A stretch of 58,954 nt of DNA from the NCBI GenBank assembly GCA_009780115.1, contig WRAQ01000018.1, forward strand, positions 1-58,954, written 5' to 3'. The notes below the pieces were generated by a model. The model was not told the origin of the DNA and searched no databases. It saw nothing but the letters and a program-made list of their open reading frames with translations. This document shows, one piece after another, positions 42,756 to 53,500 of this stretch. Positions within the stretch are counted from its first letter, which is position 1; the number at the start of each line of letters is the position of its first letter. This DNA comes from Lachnospiraceae bacterium. GTDB lineage: Bacteria > Bacillota > Clostridia > Lachnospirales > Lachnospiraceae. A program made the position numbers and the translations under genes.

Positions 42756-43520
42756 TTATTTATTGATTCTGCCAAGAATATAATCTATTAGTCCATTAAA
42801 ATCACCTTTAAATGCAGAATAATTGTTCCTTATTTCGCTAAATGCGTTCATTAAAAAGTTATGAATTTCTTTTTCACCAATAAATTCTTTTTCAGATAAA
42901 GTACCACTATGAATACCATTATTACCTTGTGCCCATACAAGCCCTTTATGTGCTTCTATTTCTCCATGCAATCTCATATTAGCAAATCTTTCTTCTATGT
43001 CTGCATTTTTTATTATGAAATCAATTTCGATACTAGCCGCCTTATCAAGAGCTGCAAGTTCTTCTTCTTTTGTTACAAGGCGAAAATCTTCTCGTCTACC
43101 TTCCGAACCAATCCGAATAAAGTTTTCCCTTGTTCCATCTTCGTATCCTCTCATGATTTCATCATACAAGCTTGCATAAGCTAATATGAGTGTTTCTGCT
43201 CTTGCTTTAGCGCTAGTCCCGATATGAAATTCTTTTTGTTTCATTATAAGTTGATTGTGAATTTCATTTTCTACACTGCCTTCATATAAATTAGCAGGGA
43301 TAAAAGGCTTTTTAGGCTTAACCGCTTGATTACCCATAGCATTTATTTTTTCTCGGTAACAATCAAACCCTTCTTCAGATATTGTTATTTCATCTTGGAT
43401 TTCATTAAATGCAGCGGGCGTAATCATTATAGATTCATTGGGTATATCAAGGTTAGGTTTAAAGTCACCTGATTCATTCCTGTTATACTGAACTATAGTA
43501 TTCGAGTTTTGAATTTTCAT
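42756..43520 (-). CDS. Hypothetical soluble protein, 254 residues
   Basis: Start at the second ATG (43520), since GGGAG is only 1 nt from the first (43526) but 7 nt from this one. No signal peptide or membrane helix. The N-terminus is low complexity and rich in N, E and I (KIQNSNTIVQYNRNESGDF); the rest is helical and charged, with a conserved-looking block AKARAETLILAYASLYDEIMRGYEDG. I do not recognise a family. It converges with dut and is followed upstream on the minus strand by two other minus-strand genes with separate ribosome binding sites. A cytoplasmic role is likely; nothing more can be said. Confidence 0.65.
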   Translation of the reverse strand: MKIQNSNTIVQYNRNESGDFKPNLDIPNESIMITPAAFNEIQDEITISEEGFDCYREKINAMGNQAVKPKKPFIPANLYEGSVENEIHNQLIMKQKEFHIGTSAKARAETLILAYASLYDEIMRGYEDGTRENFIRIGSEGRREDFRLVTKEEELAALDKAASIEIDFIIKNADIEERFANMRLHGEIEAHKGLVWAQGNNGIHSGTLSEKEFIGEKEIHNFLMNAFSEIRNNYSAFKGDFNGLIDYILGRINK

Positions 43521-43564
43521 AATCATACTCCCATAATTATTTAAGATAGTTATTAGTTAACACT

Positions 43565-44110
43565 TTATTCTATTACCTCAAAAACAAAAACCACCGGGTT
43601 ACTTACATGCTCATCCAAAGCCGATACATCAACCGACTTTATCCTAAGTTTTACACCAAGGGCTTTTTGGTATTCGTACAAGCGCCCGCCGGCACAGCGT
43701 TCAAAATATGTTTTCACCGAAGCAGGTAAATTGAATTTCCTTTTTGGAGCGTGCAAATAATAACCATGGCGGCAAGAAAAGGTGACAGTGATAGTATTAT
43801 CGTCGTTCAACACTGCTTTTCTACCGGGAAAAGCATCCAGGAAAAGTTCAAGCTTTTCGGCAAGCGGAAGGCCGGCGTGTTTGAGGGCAAAGGCTTTACG
43901 TACTTTATCATACCCCGTACCATTACAACCGCCGTTTTGCTCGAAAATCCGGAATCGTTGTTCCGTAGTAAGATGCTCATCCATTGCTTTCATAAATTTT
44001 TGATAACATTCATCACCCTCATAATTGTCCATAATATGCTCAAAGAGGGGCAGAACTGTTTCCGGGATTCCATTTTTCCGATTTTGCATAGATTTTAATA
44101 TTGATTTCAT
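43565..44110 (-). CDS. Hypothetical cysteine-containing protein, 181 residues
   Basis: Start at 44110 with GGAG at 7 nt. No signal peptide. Cysteines occur in DECYQKF, NGGCNGTGYDKVR, VTFSCRHGYYL and ERCAGGRLYEYQ. The NGGCNGTG and FSCRHGYY blocks look like a metal or redox site. The central stretch DDNTITVTFSCRHGYYLHAPK is beta-rich. I do not recognise the family with certainty. Ends 39 nt upstream of the neighbouring hypothetical gene's start and 29 nt after the flavin-type gene, so the three may be one operon. Confidence 0.7.
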   Translation of the reverse strand: MKSILKSMQNRKNGIPETVLPLFEHIMDNYEGDECYQKFMKAMDEHLTTEQRFRIFEQNGGCNGTGYDKVRKAFALKHAGLPLAEKLELFLDAFPGRKAVLNDDNTITVTFSCRHGYYLHAPKRKFNLPASVKTYFERCAGGRLYEYQKALGVKLRIKSVDVSALDEHVSNPVVFVFEVIE

Positions 44111-44139
44111 TTAACAGCTCCTTATTGTTTAAACCCTGA

Positions 44140-44631
44140 TTATAGTATCCGTCCTTCTTCACCTTCGGTTTTATTCACGAAATCCATGTGGAAAAATTCT
44201 GCCCCGTGGTTATGGTTAATCGTAGCTCTGGTGATGTGAATCGCCAAGATACAGCAGTTTTCATCGCTTTCATTATTTGCAAACTCATACCAAGCCGAAA
44301 AAGCAGTCCGCAATTTTAATCTAATTTCTGCGTTTTCCGGTTTCATTACCCAGCCAAGGTTTTCGCCTTTTCCATTACCGGAAAACCACTGGTCGAAAAC
44401 CGAAAATGAGACTTCCGGATTTTTTTCTATCTGCATCATTTTGTTTGACTTACCCCAAGTAGTAATATAGAAGGTGCCATCTTCATAAAAGGCATCAACT
44501 TCACGGCTGAAAGGGCGGGGGTTTCCTTCCGGGCTTGGTTCCCTGGCAATCGTCGCAAGAGAGATAACATTGTCTTTGCCGTTACCGACTTTTTCTTCAA
44601 TTAATTGTAGTCCTCGTTCATACTTAGTCAT
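44140..44631 (-). CDS. Pyridoxamine 5'-phosphate oxidase-like FMN-binding protein
   Basis: 163 residues; the start has GGAGG at 8 nt. The split-barrel pattern of the PPOX family is visible: VISLATIAREP, RPFSREVDAFYEDGTFYITTWGKSNKMMQIEKNPEVSFSV, and a C-terminal strand ENCCILAIHITRATINHNHGAEFF. Such small members bind FMN or F420-type flavins or haem and have roles from stress response to detoxification; true PNPox activity is unlikely because the vitamin B6 motifs are absent. First gene of the minus-strand trio. Confidence 0.85.
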   Translation of the reverse strand: MTKYERGLQLIEEKVGNGKDNVISLATIAREPSPEGNPRPFSREVDAFYEDGTFYITTWGKSNKMMQIEKNPEVSFSVFDQWFSGNGKGENLGWVMKPENAEIRLKLRTAFSAWYEFANNESDENCCILAIHITRATINHNHGAEFFHMDFVNKTEGEEGRIL

Positions 44632-44869
44632 TTACATTTCCTCCTGAAATTAAATTTTATTGAGCCGGAAAATAAGTTCACGTCTCATCTTTCCGGTGCC
44701 GGTAGGGAAGCCACATTTCCATATAGGCCATTTTTGGCGAATTATGATAATAAATTGACTCTGTCTGCCCTTTTTATTATTGCATAAAAAAATGCACGAG
44801 CCAAGTGAATCATTTAAGGAGAAAAGCGATGCTTTTTTCTTAGAAAGGCCGCCGTCGGGGACCCTCTGC
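44632..44869. other. Divergent intergenic region between the flavin-type gene and gerA
   Basis: About 240 bases. CCGGAAA/TTTCCGG (near 44663-44695) and TTGCAT/ATGCAA-like arms near 44778-44793 form hairpins. The rest has no gene. The right end carries a forespore-type promoter, listed separately. Confidence 0.4.
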
Positions 44870-44898
44870 GCATATTTCCCCTTTTTCTGGATATAATA
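44870..44898 (+). promoter_or_regulatory. Forespore sigma (sigma-F/G) type promoter of gerA
   Basis: GCATA (44870-44874), 14-nt spacer, GGATATAATA (44889-44898). It fits the sigma-F -10 pattern GGnnAnAnTR and the -35 GywTA, expected because GerA-family genes are forespore-expressed. A plain TATAAT is included, so sigma-A cannot be excluded. Confidence 0.55.
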
Positions 44899-44939
44899 AC
44901 CAAAATTCAGGATTTTGCGAAGAACGATGAAGGAGTTTT

Positions 44940-46394
44940 ATGAAACCAAAAGAAACCAAACAACCTAAACCCCCGGCCCATGAAGGAAGCATGACCCCCT
45001 CACTCAACGAGACGATGATTTTTTTGAATGAGCACCTTGGTGTTGAGCGAAGTTTTGATATTATCTACCGCAGTTTTCATGTCGCCGGCCGTGAAGCCTG
45101 TGTTTATTTTATTGATGGGTTCTGCAAAGATGAAATTATGAACCGGATGATTTTCGATTTGATGCAGGTGACACCCGAAAAAATGGCGGAAAACCCTCAT
45201 GAAATGACAAAAAAGTTGATTTCTTATGTTGAGGTTGATTTAAAAACCAAGTGGGACGAGATTATTACAATGGTTCTTTCCGGTGTTTCCGCTTTATTTA
45301 TTGATGGTTATGACCAATGTATTTTGATTGATTCCCGTACTTACCCGGCCCGCAATGTCTCTGAACCGGATAAAGATAAAGCAATGCGCGGCTCGCGTGA
45401 CGGTTTTGTTGAGACTTTAATTTTTAATACTGCTTTAATCCGGCGGCGGATAAGAAGCACCGATTTGACGATGGAGATAGTGCAAGCCGGTGAAAGCTCA
45501 AGGACTGATATTGTTATCTGTTATATGAAAGGGCGGGTAAATGAGCAATTCCTTGTCCAGCTTAAACACCGGCTTGACAATATCAAAGTTGATGCTTTGA
45601 CAATGGGGCAGGAGAGTCTGGCCGAATGTCTATTCCGCAAAAAATGGCTTAACCCCTATCCCAAGTTCCGCTTCACCGAGCGCCCCGATACGGCCGCCGC
45701 CCAGGTTTTGGAAGGGCATATTGTCATGTTGGTCGACAATTCGCCAAATGTCTTGATTACCCCGATTTCCGTTTTTGATATCCTTGAAGAAGCCGATGAT
45801 TTTTATTTCCCGCCGGTCACCGGGACTTATTTGCGTTTCGCCCGTTTAATAATCGCCATCCTGACTTATGTTGTTACCCCGCTATATTTGCTTTTAGTCC
45901 AAAATGTCGGCTGGATACCGGACAATTTCCAATTCATTATGATGAAAGAAGAATCAAATATTCCGATACTTTGGCAGTTTTTGATTTTGGAATTAGCGCT
46001 AGACGGCTTGCGGCTTGCGGCGGTAAACACACCATCAATGCTCGGTACGCCCCTAAGTATTATGGCCGCTCTGGTACTTGGTGAATTTTCCGTAAAAAGC
46101 GGCTGGTTTAATTCGGAAGTAATGCTGTATATGGCTTTTGTCGCGATAGCAAGCTATACGCAGGCAAGTTATGAGTTTGGATATGCGATTAAATTCATGC
46201 GGATTATTACATTAATATTAACAGCGATATTTGGTATTTTTGGCTTTATTGCCGGCATCTTGATTTTAATATTATCAATTGCCTTTAATAGGACCCTTGA
46301 CGGCTCAAGTTATCTTTACCCTCTGATTCCGTTTAACGGCAAAAAGCTTAGTTACCGGATTTTCCGCCGCCGTTTGCCCGGTTCGCTGGATTAA
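44940..46394 (+). CDS. Spore germination receptor A subunit (GerA family)
   Basis: 484 residues, the normal length for GerAA-type subunits. A soluble N-terminal domain (to about residue 285) has the conserved FIDGFCKDEIMNRM and the central RGSRDGFVETLIFNTALIRRRI motif, which is diagnostic of the family. The C-terminal part has four to five membrane helices (LIIAILTYVVTPLYLLLV onward). It senses or transmits germinant signals at the spore inner membrane. GerAB- and GerAC-type partner genes are not adjacent, so this is an orphan A subunit. AAGGAG precedes the ATG. Confidence 0.93.
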   Translation: MKPKETKQPKPPAHEGSMTPSLNETMIFLNEHLGVERSFDIIYRSFHVAGREACVYFIDGFCKDEIMNRMIFDLMQVTPEKMAENPHEMTKKLISYVEVDLKTKWDEIITMVLSGVSALFIDGYDQCILIDSRTYPARNVSEPDKDKAMRGSRDGFVETLIFNTALIRRRIRSTDLTMEIVQAGESSRTDIVICYMKGRVNEQFLVQLKHRLDNIKVDALTMGQESLAECLFRKKWLNPYPKFRFTERPDTAAAQVLEGHIVMLVDNSPNVLITPISVFDILEEADDFYFPPVTGTYLRFARLIIAILTYVVTPLYLLLVQNVGWIPDNFQFIMMKEESNIPILWQFLILELALDGLRLAAVNTPSMLGTPLSIMAALVLGEFSVKSGWFNSEVMLYMAFVAIASYTQASYEFGYAIKFMRIITLILTAIFGIFGFIAGILILILSIAFNRTLDGSSYLYPLIPFNGKKLSYRIFRRRLPGSLD

Positions 46395-46455
46395 CACTGT
46401 TTGCTATAACCTTTATGCCTGATTGCCCAATTAATTTACCCAATTTTGTGATTTA

Positions 46456-46485
46456 GCAAGTCAGGCAATAAATACTCGCGCTTGC
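46456..46485 (-). repeat. Short derivative of the repeat family after gerA
   Basis: On the minus strand: GCAAG...CTTGC arms enclosing GAGTATTTATTGCCTGA, similar to the family 3' end. A wider pairing GCCTGATTGC/GCAAGTCAGGC also exists at about 46417-46465. Position 62 nt after the gerA stop. Confidence 0.45.
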
Positions 46486-46497
46486 TTTAAAAAGTTA

Positions 46498-46526
46498 TTG
46501 AAATTTGCCCGCTAAAATGCTAAAAT
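46498..46526 (+). promoter_or_regulatory. Sigma-A promoter of the hybrid kinase operon
   Basis: -35 TTGAAA (46498-46503), 17-nt spacer, -10 TAAAAT (46521-46526, 5 of 6). It lies 45 nt before the first kinase start. Confidence 0.7.
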
Positions 46527-46570
46527 AATAACTGGGAAATTTTTGGCAAAATGAGAATAAAGGTAGGTTA

Positions 46571-48193
46571 ATGATCCACTACAAAAAAGCGGTATACATT
46601 ACTTTATTTGAATTTGTTGTAGTATTAGCGATAACGGCGGTATTTGCCTGGTTTTACTACGATGGGATTCAATTTGAGCAGGTCGCTTACGTCAGTCTCT
46701 TTTTCTGGGTAGCAGCTTTTATCGGAAGCTATTTATTAATCGACTCACAAACCAAGGTTGTCACCTTTATTTTTGCCGTGATAATTATTACAACCTATGT
46801 TATCAGCTATATATTACAAACAATCTCGACACAGATTATTGTCTATCTTGTCACTGCTTGTATTTTGACAATTTTCTTAAATTACCGGTATATTCTTGTT
46901 TATGGGATTACTACTTTCATAATGCAGATATTTTTTATCCTATTTCATCACAATATTATCAGCGAGGTAATGCACCCATATTTATATCTAATTTATTTAA
47001 TTTGTTATGGAATCGGAATGTGCAATATTTATTTGCTGGTTAAGCATGCAAGTATTTCACTGGCACGGGTGGAGCGGGCCCATCAGTTGAAAAACAATTT
47101 TCTTGCGGCAATGGCTCATGAAATACGGACCCCGATGAATGCAATTATCAGCTTATCAGAGAAAATCCTGAATGACCAGCAACCGGAGGTTATCATTGAC
47201 CATACGGAAAAGATTATTAATGCCGGAAATATTTTGCTTTCGATGACTAATGGTATTTTGGATTTTACTTTAATCGAATCCGGCAAGTATACGATTAACC
47301 AAACCGCGTATCATTTAGAAGAACTGATTAACGAAGCGGTTGAAATGACGAAACTCCAATTGATAAACAAAGAAATTGCCTTTGATAAAAAAATATTAAA
47401 CGAACTTCCGGCCTGGTTATATGGCGACCAGATGCGGATCCGTCAAATCTTGCTCAATATTTTAACGAATGCGGTGAAATATACCGAAAAAGGAAAGATT
47501 ACAATGACAGTTAATTGGGAAGGGGGCAAGGAAAAAGGGACCCTCATTTTTGCGGTAAATGATACCGGGTGCGGTATTAAAAAAACTGATCTTGAAAATA
47601 TTTTTCATAGTTTCACCCGCTTAAGTTATAGCCCCAAGGTTGAGGGGACCGGCCTTGGTTTACCGATTTGCCGCGAGCTTGCCGCCCAGATGAACGGCGA
47701 GATAAGAGTCGGGAGTACATACAAAGTTGGCAGCACATTTACGATTATTATCCCGCAGCAGGTTTATTACAAAAGCAAACTAATTAAAGCCCCGGGGGCG
47801 AAAATTCTAATCGTTGAAGATACACGGGTTAACTGTTTGTTAATTGAGCGTTTGCTAGAGCCTTTCGAAGTAATTGTCGAGACGGTCAAAGATGGTTTTG
47901 AGTGTCTTGCAAAAACCAAAGAAATGAAATTCGACCTTATAATTATGGATTATTTGATGCCGGAAATTGATGGCCTCGAAACAGTCCGTTTAGTCCGCAA
48001 ACAGGAAAATGAAGCTTCGCAAACCGTTCCGATTGTGATTCTTTCAAGCGGTGACGAGAAAAGGCTCAAAGAAGAATTTCTTTCCGCGGGTTGCTGTGAT
48101 TATATCGAAAAACCGATTGAAACCGAAAAACTAGAGTATATAATCATCAACTATTTGCCAAAACATTTATTGGTCGAAGATATGGGGGCTTGA
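46571..48193 (+). CDS. Hybrid histidine kinase 1 (membrane sensor-HisKA-HATPase-REC)
   Basis: 540 residues. Residues 1-160 are five to six membrane helices with short loops (a MASE-type integral sensor). H183 is the phosphorylated His in [11 protein letters not shown]. The ATPase has the N box ([10 protein letters not shown]), G1 (DTGCGI) and G2 (GTGLGLP). The REC domain from about residue 412 has AKILIVED and the acceptor Asp in [13 protein letters not shown]. There is no HPt, unlike the next two kinases. AAAGGTAGG precedes the start. It overlaps the next gene region closely. The signal is unknown and should be sensed in or near the membrane. Confidence 0.93.
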   Translation: MIHYKKAVYITLFEFVVVLAITAVFAWFYYDGIQFEQVAYVSLFFWVAAFIGSYLLIDSQTKVVTFIFAVIIITTYVISYILQTISTQIIVYLVTACILTIFLNYRYILVYGITTFIMQIFFILFHHNIISEVMHPYLYLIYLICYGIGMCNIYLLVKHASISLARVERAHQLKNNFLAAMAHEIRTPMNAIISLSEKILNDQQPEVIIDHTEKIINAGNILLSMTNGILDFTLIESGKYTINQTAYHLEELINEAVEMTKLQLINKEIAFDKKILNELPAWLYGDQMRIRQILLNILTNAVKYTEKGKITMTVNWEGGKEKGTLIFAVNDTGCGIKKTDLENIFHSFTRLSYSPKVEGTGLGLPICRELAAQMNGEIRVGSTYKVGSTFTIIIPQQVYYKSKLIKAPGAKILIVEDTRVNCLLIERLLEPFEVIVETVKDGFECLAKTKEMKFDLIIMDYLMPEIDGLETVRLVRKQENEASQTVPIVILSSGDEKRLKEEFLSAGCCDYIEKPIETEKLEYIIINYLPKHLLVEDMGA

Positions 48194-48195
48194 AA

Positions 48196-50559
48196 ATGAA
48201 ATACGATAATCTTATCAGTACGGTCAATGATATCGCCGCTATTTTGTTGGAATCGGAAAATGTCGCTTTGGAAAAAGATATTTTGAAATGTCTTGAAATG
48301 ATTGGCAAAACAATTAATACTGATTGCATTTTTATCTGGAAAAATTACCGGCGTGGTGACAATGTACATTGTTCCCTTATTTGCGGTTGGAAAAAAGACA
48401 GTGCCGAAGATTATCTTGATGAAAATGATATTATTTATTCGCAAAATATGCCCCAATGGGAAGCGGTTTTTCGGAAAGGGAAGAGTATCAGCGGAATTGT
48501 CCGGGAGATGACTGAAGAAATCAGGGACTTATTTTCCCCTCACAAGACTTTATCGATTATTGCCGTCCCGATTTTTGTCCGTGGTGAGTTTTGGGGATTT
48601 ATTTGCTTTGAAGATTTGGTTAATGAAAGAGTTTTTTCTAAAAATGAAGAATCAATCCTTAATTCAACCGCGCTTTTGATTGGCAATGCAATGATGCGGG
48701 TAGAAATGGCTCAATATCTTAGCTTTACTGTCAATGAGCTACAGTCAGCGCTGGATGAAGCAAATGCGGCAAGTCAGGCGAAAACTAATTTTTTGACCAA
48801 TATGTCCCATGAAATCAGAACCCCGATGAATGCAATTATTGGAATGGCGGAGCTACTTGCTTATGAGCAGTTAAACCCCCGCCAAATTGGTTATATTGAT
48901 GATATCACCGAATCAGCGAAATCACTTCTTGCTATAATTAATGATATTCTTGATTTTTCCAAGATTGAAGCAGGGCGGCTTGAACTCAACCCGGTACATT
49001 ATGATTTTATTGAATTAATAAATGCGGTGGCTCATATGTTTGAATATGTTGCGGACAAAAAGGGCTTGGAATTTATTGTTGATATAAAACCGGATTTGCC
49101 GCGCTATCTATATGGCGATGATATCCGTTTAAGGCAGGTAATTATTAATATTTGCGGTAATGCGGTTAAATTTACCCAAAAGGGCATGGTGAAATTGAGT
49201 ATCGCCCGGAATGAAAACGATTTGCTAATCACGGTAAGCGATACCGGTTCCGGTATCAGTAATGAAGATTTCGAACGCTTATTTTCTGCTTTTGAGCAAG
49301 TGAAAAATGTGAAAAACCGCAATGAAGTTGGAACCGGTTTAGGCCTTACAATCAGCAAAGCGTTTGTCGATTTGATGGGGGGCAAAATTAGTTTAGAAAG
49401 TGAGCTAAACAAAGGAAGCACTTTCTTACTCACAATCCCGATTGTTGACGGTGATGAAAATGAAGTGAAGCAAAGTAAAGAATCTGATCAAGCGGCGCAA
49501 ATATTTGCGCCGGAAAGCCGGGTTTTAGTTGTCGATGATAATGAATTTAACCTAAAAGTAGCTGATGGCCTGTTAAAACTTCATGGTGTTAATACGCTTA
49601 ACGTTTCCAGCGGAAAAGCGGCGCTTGAAGTTTTGAAAAGCGAAGATTTTGACCTTATTTTTATGGATTATATGATGCCGGAAATGGATGGAATTGAAAC
49701 TACCGCCAAAATACGCAAAATGGGCGGAAAATATACCGGCCTTCCGGTTATTGCTTTAACTGCCAACGCAATCCGCGGCGCAAAGGAAATGTTTCTTGCT
49801 AATGGTTTTCATGATTTTATTGCCAAACCGATTGATTCAAGTGAATTAAATGAAAAATTAAGGGAATGGCTCCCGCCGGAAAAAGTGCAGTTAATTGAAC
49901 CTGCCGCTACGGCAGAAACTTCAATAAACGAAACAACAAAAGAAACTGAAATAGAAAATATCATCAATAGTTTTGCCGCTATTTCAGAGCTGAATACCGA
50001 GATTGGGGTTAGTCGTTTTTCCGGCATTAAATATATGTATGTTGAAGCGGTAGAAATGTTTTCTAATCGATTAACCAATGAACTTGATAATTTATCCGGC
50101 TTGTTAGAAACCGGAAATATTAACCGTTTTGCTATAGAAATTCATTCGCTAAAGTCAGTACTTTCAACAATTGGGGCAATGCGTTTTTCCGAAACGGCAT
50201 TAAGGATGGAAAATAGTGCCAAGGATAATGATTTAGAGAGTTGTACCGGTATTTTTCCCGGCTTCAAAGAAAAATTATTGAAGTTAAATGAGCAGCTTAT
50301 TAAGATAATACCGGATAGTAATGATGAAGATTTTGAAAAAGAAACAGAAACGGGGACACAGGAAATTCTGAATGAATATTTAGAAAAAGCCTTAAAGGCC
50401 GCTGAAGATTTTAATTTGGATGACGGGATTATTGCGGTTAAAGAGTTGATGAAATATAATTTTGGTGAAGTGAATAATCATTCGCTGGTTAAGGCTTTAA
50501 ATTCATTTGAAAACTTTGATTTTGACAATGCCGCTGAATATTTACGAAAGGTAGAATAG
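48196..50559 (+). CDS. Hybrid histidine kinase 2 (GAF-HisKA-HATPase-REC-HPt)
   Basis: 787 residues from the ATG at 48196 (GGGGG at 7 nt; a TTG at 48190 overlapping the previous stop is rejected). No membrane helix, so a cytoplasmic sensor. GAF-like domain about 10-170 (with C32, C43-type cysteines), short coiled coil 172-197, kinase His H205 in [10 protein letters not shown], intact N/G1/G2 boxes, REC from about 435 with Asp in [13 protein letters not shown], and C-terminal HPt with H650 in IHSLKS. A complete internal phosphorelay. It begins 2 nt after kinase 1 and ends 3 nt before kinase 3. Confidence 0.94.
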   Translation: MKYDNLISTVNDIAAILLESENVALEKDILKCLEMIGKTINTDCIFIWKNYRRGDNVHCSLICGWKKDSAEDYLDENDIIYSQNMPQWEAVFRKGKSISGIVREMTEEIRDLFSPHKTLSIIAVPIFVRGEFWGFICFEDLVNERVFSKNEESILNSTALLIGNAMMRVEMAQYLSFTVNELQSALDEANAASQAKTNFLTNMSHEIRTPMNAIIGMAELLAYEQLNPRQIGYIDDITESAKSLLAIINDILDFSKIEAGRLELNPVHYDFIELINAVAHMFEYVADKKGLEFIVDIKPDLPRYLYGDDIRLRQVIINICGNAVKFTQKGMVKLSIARNENDLLITVSDTGSGISNEDFERLFSAFEQVKNVKNRNEVGTGLGLTISKAFVDLMGGKISLESELNKGSTFLLTIPIVDGDENEVKQSKESDQAAQIFAPESRVLVVDDNEFNLKVADGLLKLHGVNTLNVSSGKAALEVLKSEDFDLIFMDYMMPEMDGIETTAKIRKMGGKYTGLPVIALTANAIRGAKEMFLANGFHDFIAKPIDSSELNEKLREWLPPEKVQLIEPAATAETSINETTKETEIENIINSFAAISELNTEIGVSRFSGIKYMYVEAVEMFSNRLTNELDNLSGLLETGNINRFAIEIHSLKSVLSTIGAMRFSETALRMENSAKDNDLESCTGIFPGFKEKLLKLNEQLIKIIPDSNDEDFEKETETGTQEILNEYLEKALKAAEDFNLDDGIIAVKELMKYNFGEVNNHSLVKALNSFENFDFDNAAEYLRKVE

Positions 50560-50562
50560 GAC

Positions 50563-53500
50563 ATGAAAAAGAGTAAACGATTTGTCAGTATTAGGGCAAA
50601 AACCATGATTAATATCCTGGTCCCGGTAATCATAAGTTTTACTTTAGTCATTTCGGTGCTATTTTATTTTTTATTTAGTTCAATTGAAGAAAGTGCAAAA
50701 TCGCAGTTAACGGCCATCGGTAACAAATATGCAGTAGTATTTGAAAAGCAGATAAGTGAGGCAATTAATTATTTGAATGGTGTCTCCAGCGTACTCGAAT
50801 ATGCCGCGGCCACTCAAACCCTAAGCCGGGAAGATTTGCAGGTTTTGATTTACAAAATATTTGATGATTTTGGTATTCTTGATGGTTCGAGCATTTATTT
50901 TGAAGCTAATATGTTTGACGGAAAAGATGCCGAATATATTGATACATATTATGGTTCTTCATTATCGGGAAAAATCAGCTATTTCTTTTATAGAGATGAT
51001 GGCAAGACAGCTTATTTGCCGGAAGCAATGCCTAATGATATTGAATTTGAACTACCTCATTATTATGATACCAAAGCAGCAAACGAGCCTATTTATACCG
51101 AACCGTTTGTTTATGAAATTGACGGGCGTATTATACCAATGATTACCTTGACCCATCCGGTGCGTGATGTCAATCAACAATTTATTGGTGCTGTCACCGT
51201 TGATTTATTTTTGGATGACCTGCATGAAAAGCTTAGAGATGAACAAGTATTTACGAGTGGTTACATCTTGATTTCCAATCGCCGGGAACAGATAATTTCC
51301 AGCCCCCGCTTTGAAGATATCGGAAAGGGCAGAGCGGAACTTGGTCTTGATTATGCCCTGCCTTCCGGAGGTAATGACCTTTTGCATACCAAAGGGAAAT
51401 CAATTGTTGATAACCGGGATACACTAGTTTCGGTTCATTCTATTTTTATACCTCATCTTGACACTTATTTTTTCATTTCCGCCCAGGCGCCGGTTGAAGA
51501 AATAAATGCCGAAGCGGATTTATTAGTTACCTTAACTATCATTTTTAGTGTTATTGTCTTTCTTGCAATTATTGTGCTGATGAATATTACGGTAAACCAA
51601 GCATCAAGGCCGTTAAAAGAAATCATGGAGACGGTTAACAAAATTGCCCGGGGTGAGTTCAAATCACGGATTGAAGGAAACTATAAAAGTGAATTTGCGA
51701 TAATTAAAGAGTCAATTAATGTCATGGCCGACAATATTGAGAGCCATATTTATGAGTCGGATAATTCCCGCAAGATTCTGTCTAATATCATGAACGGGCT
51801 CGATGCGTATATCTATGCTACCATTCCCGATACCGGGGAAATCTTGTTTATGAATGACAATATGAAAGAACATTTCGGCATTGAGGGTGAAGTGGTCGGC
51901 CAGACATGTTACAAAGTTTTGCAAGATGATTATCCCGACCGCTGCCAGTTTTGCCCTTGTCATGAACTTGACAAAGACCCCGATAAAACGATTATTTGGG
52001 AAGAGCATAATTCGGTGACAAAGCGTGATTACAAAAATACGGACTGCTATATTGAATGGCTTGGCGGGGTTAAAGTCCATCTCCAGCATTCGGTTGATAT
52101 TACCGACCTAAAAAGTGCAATGAGTGACAAACTTGAAGCGGAACGTTCAGCCCTTGAGTTCAAATTAGAAAAAGAAAAAGCTGAAGAGACATCACAGATT
52201 AAGTCCGACTTCCTGGCAAATATGAGCCATGAAATCCGAACGCCGATGAACGCGATTATGGGAATGTCAGAATTATTACAAAACGAAAAATTAACCGAAC
52301 GCCAGCGAAATTATGTTAATGATATCAATCATTCGTCCCATTCGCTGCTCGGTATAATTAATGACATCCTGGATTTTTCCAAAATAGAAGCAGGCAAACT
52401 TGAGCTTGCGCCGGTTGATTATGATTTCTATACCTTCCTTGATAATTTTCATTCAACATTCAAATTTATTGCCGGGAAGAATAATCTTGAGTTCCGTTAT
52501 GAAAAGTCCAATGATATACCAAGGTATTTGTATGGAGATGATATTCGTTTGCGGCAGGTATTAACAAATATTTGCGGAAATTCAGTCAAGTTTACCAGTG
52601 CCGGTTATATTCGCTTTTCCATTAATTCCGACGAGAATAGCATTATCTTTGAAATCGAAGATACCGGGATGGGGATTAAAGAAGAAGATTTACCAAAATT
52701 ATTTAAAGCTTTTGCCCAGGCTGATACGCAAAAAAACCGCAGCATTAAAGGGACCGGTTTAGGTTTGGTAATTTGTAAATCATTCGTTGAAATGATGAAT
52801 GGTACAATTGCGATTAGTAGTGTTTATGGAAAAGGGACTATTTTTACGGTGAAAGTTCCAATTGTTGCCGGTAAGGAAGTAACGCTTATAAATACAATTT
52901 CGCATCAAAGTGATTTCGCTGCCCCTAAAGCGAAGATACTTGTCGTTGATGATAATGAAATAAACCTTAAAGTTGCAACCGGCTTGCTGCGTTTGCATGA
53001 AATAGAAGCACAGACCGCAATATCAGGTTTTGAAGCAATTAAAATGGTTCAGGATACCGATTATGATATTGTATTTATGGATCATATGATGCCGGAAATG
53101 GATGGTATTGAAACGACGGAAGCAATCAGGAAGTTAGGCGGCAAATTTGCAAACCTGATTATTATTGCTTTAACTGCCAATGCAATCCGCGGGGCAAAAG
53201 AGATGTTCTTGAAACATGAATTTAACGGGTTTCTCTCAAAACCGATTGATACCAGTTATCTGATTGATATTTTGCGTGAGTTTCTACCCGCCGGTATTAT
53301 TATCGAAAAGATATTTGCTGAAGACGAAGGGGCCGCTTCCGAAACGGAAACACCGCTTGATTTTTTGGATAAAATAAGTAAAATCAGCGCAATTAATACC
53401 GAAATTGGGCTAAGCCGTTTCGCCGGGATAGAAGCGGAGTGCCAGGAAACATTAGCAATATTTTATCAAAGCCTTCTCAAAGATACCGCAAAAATCGAAG

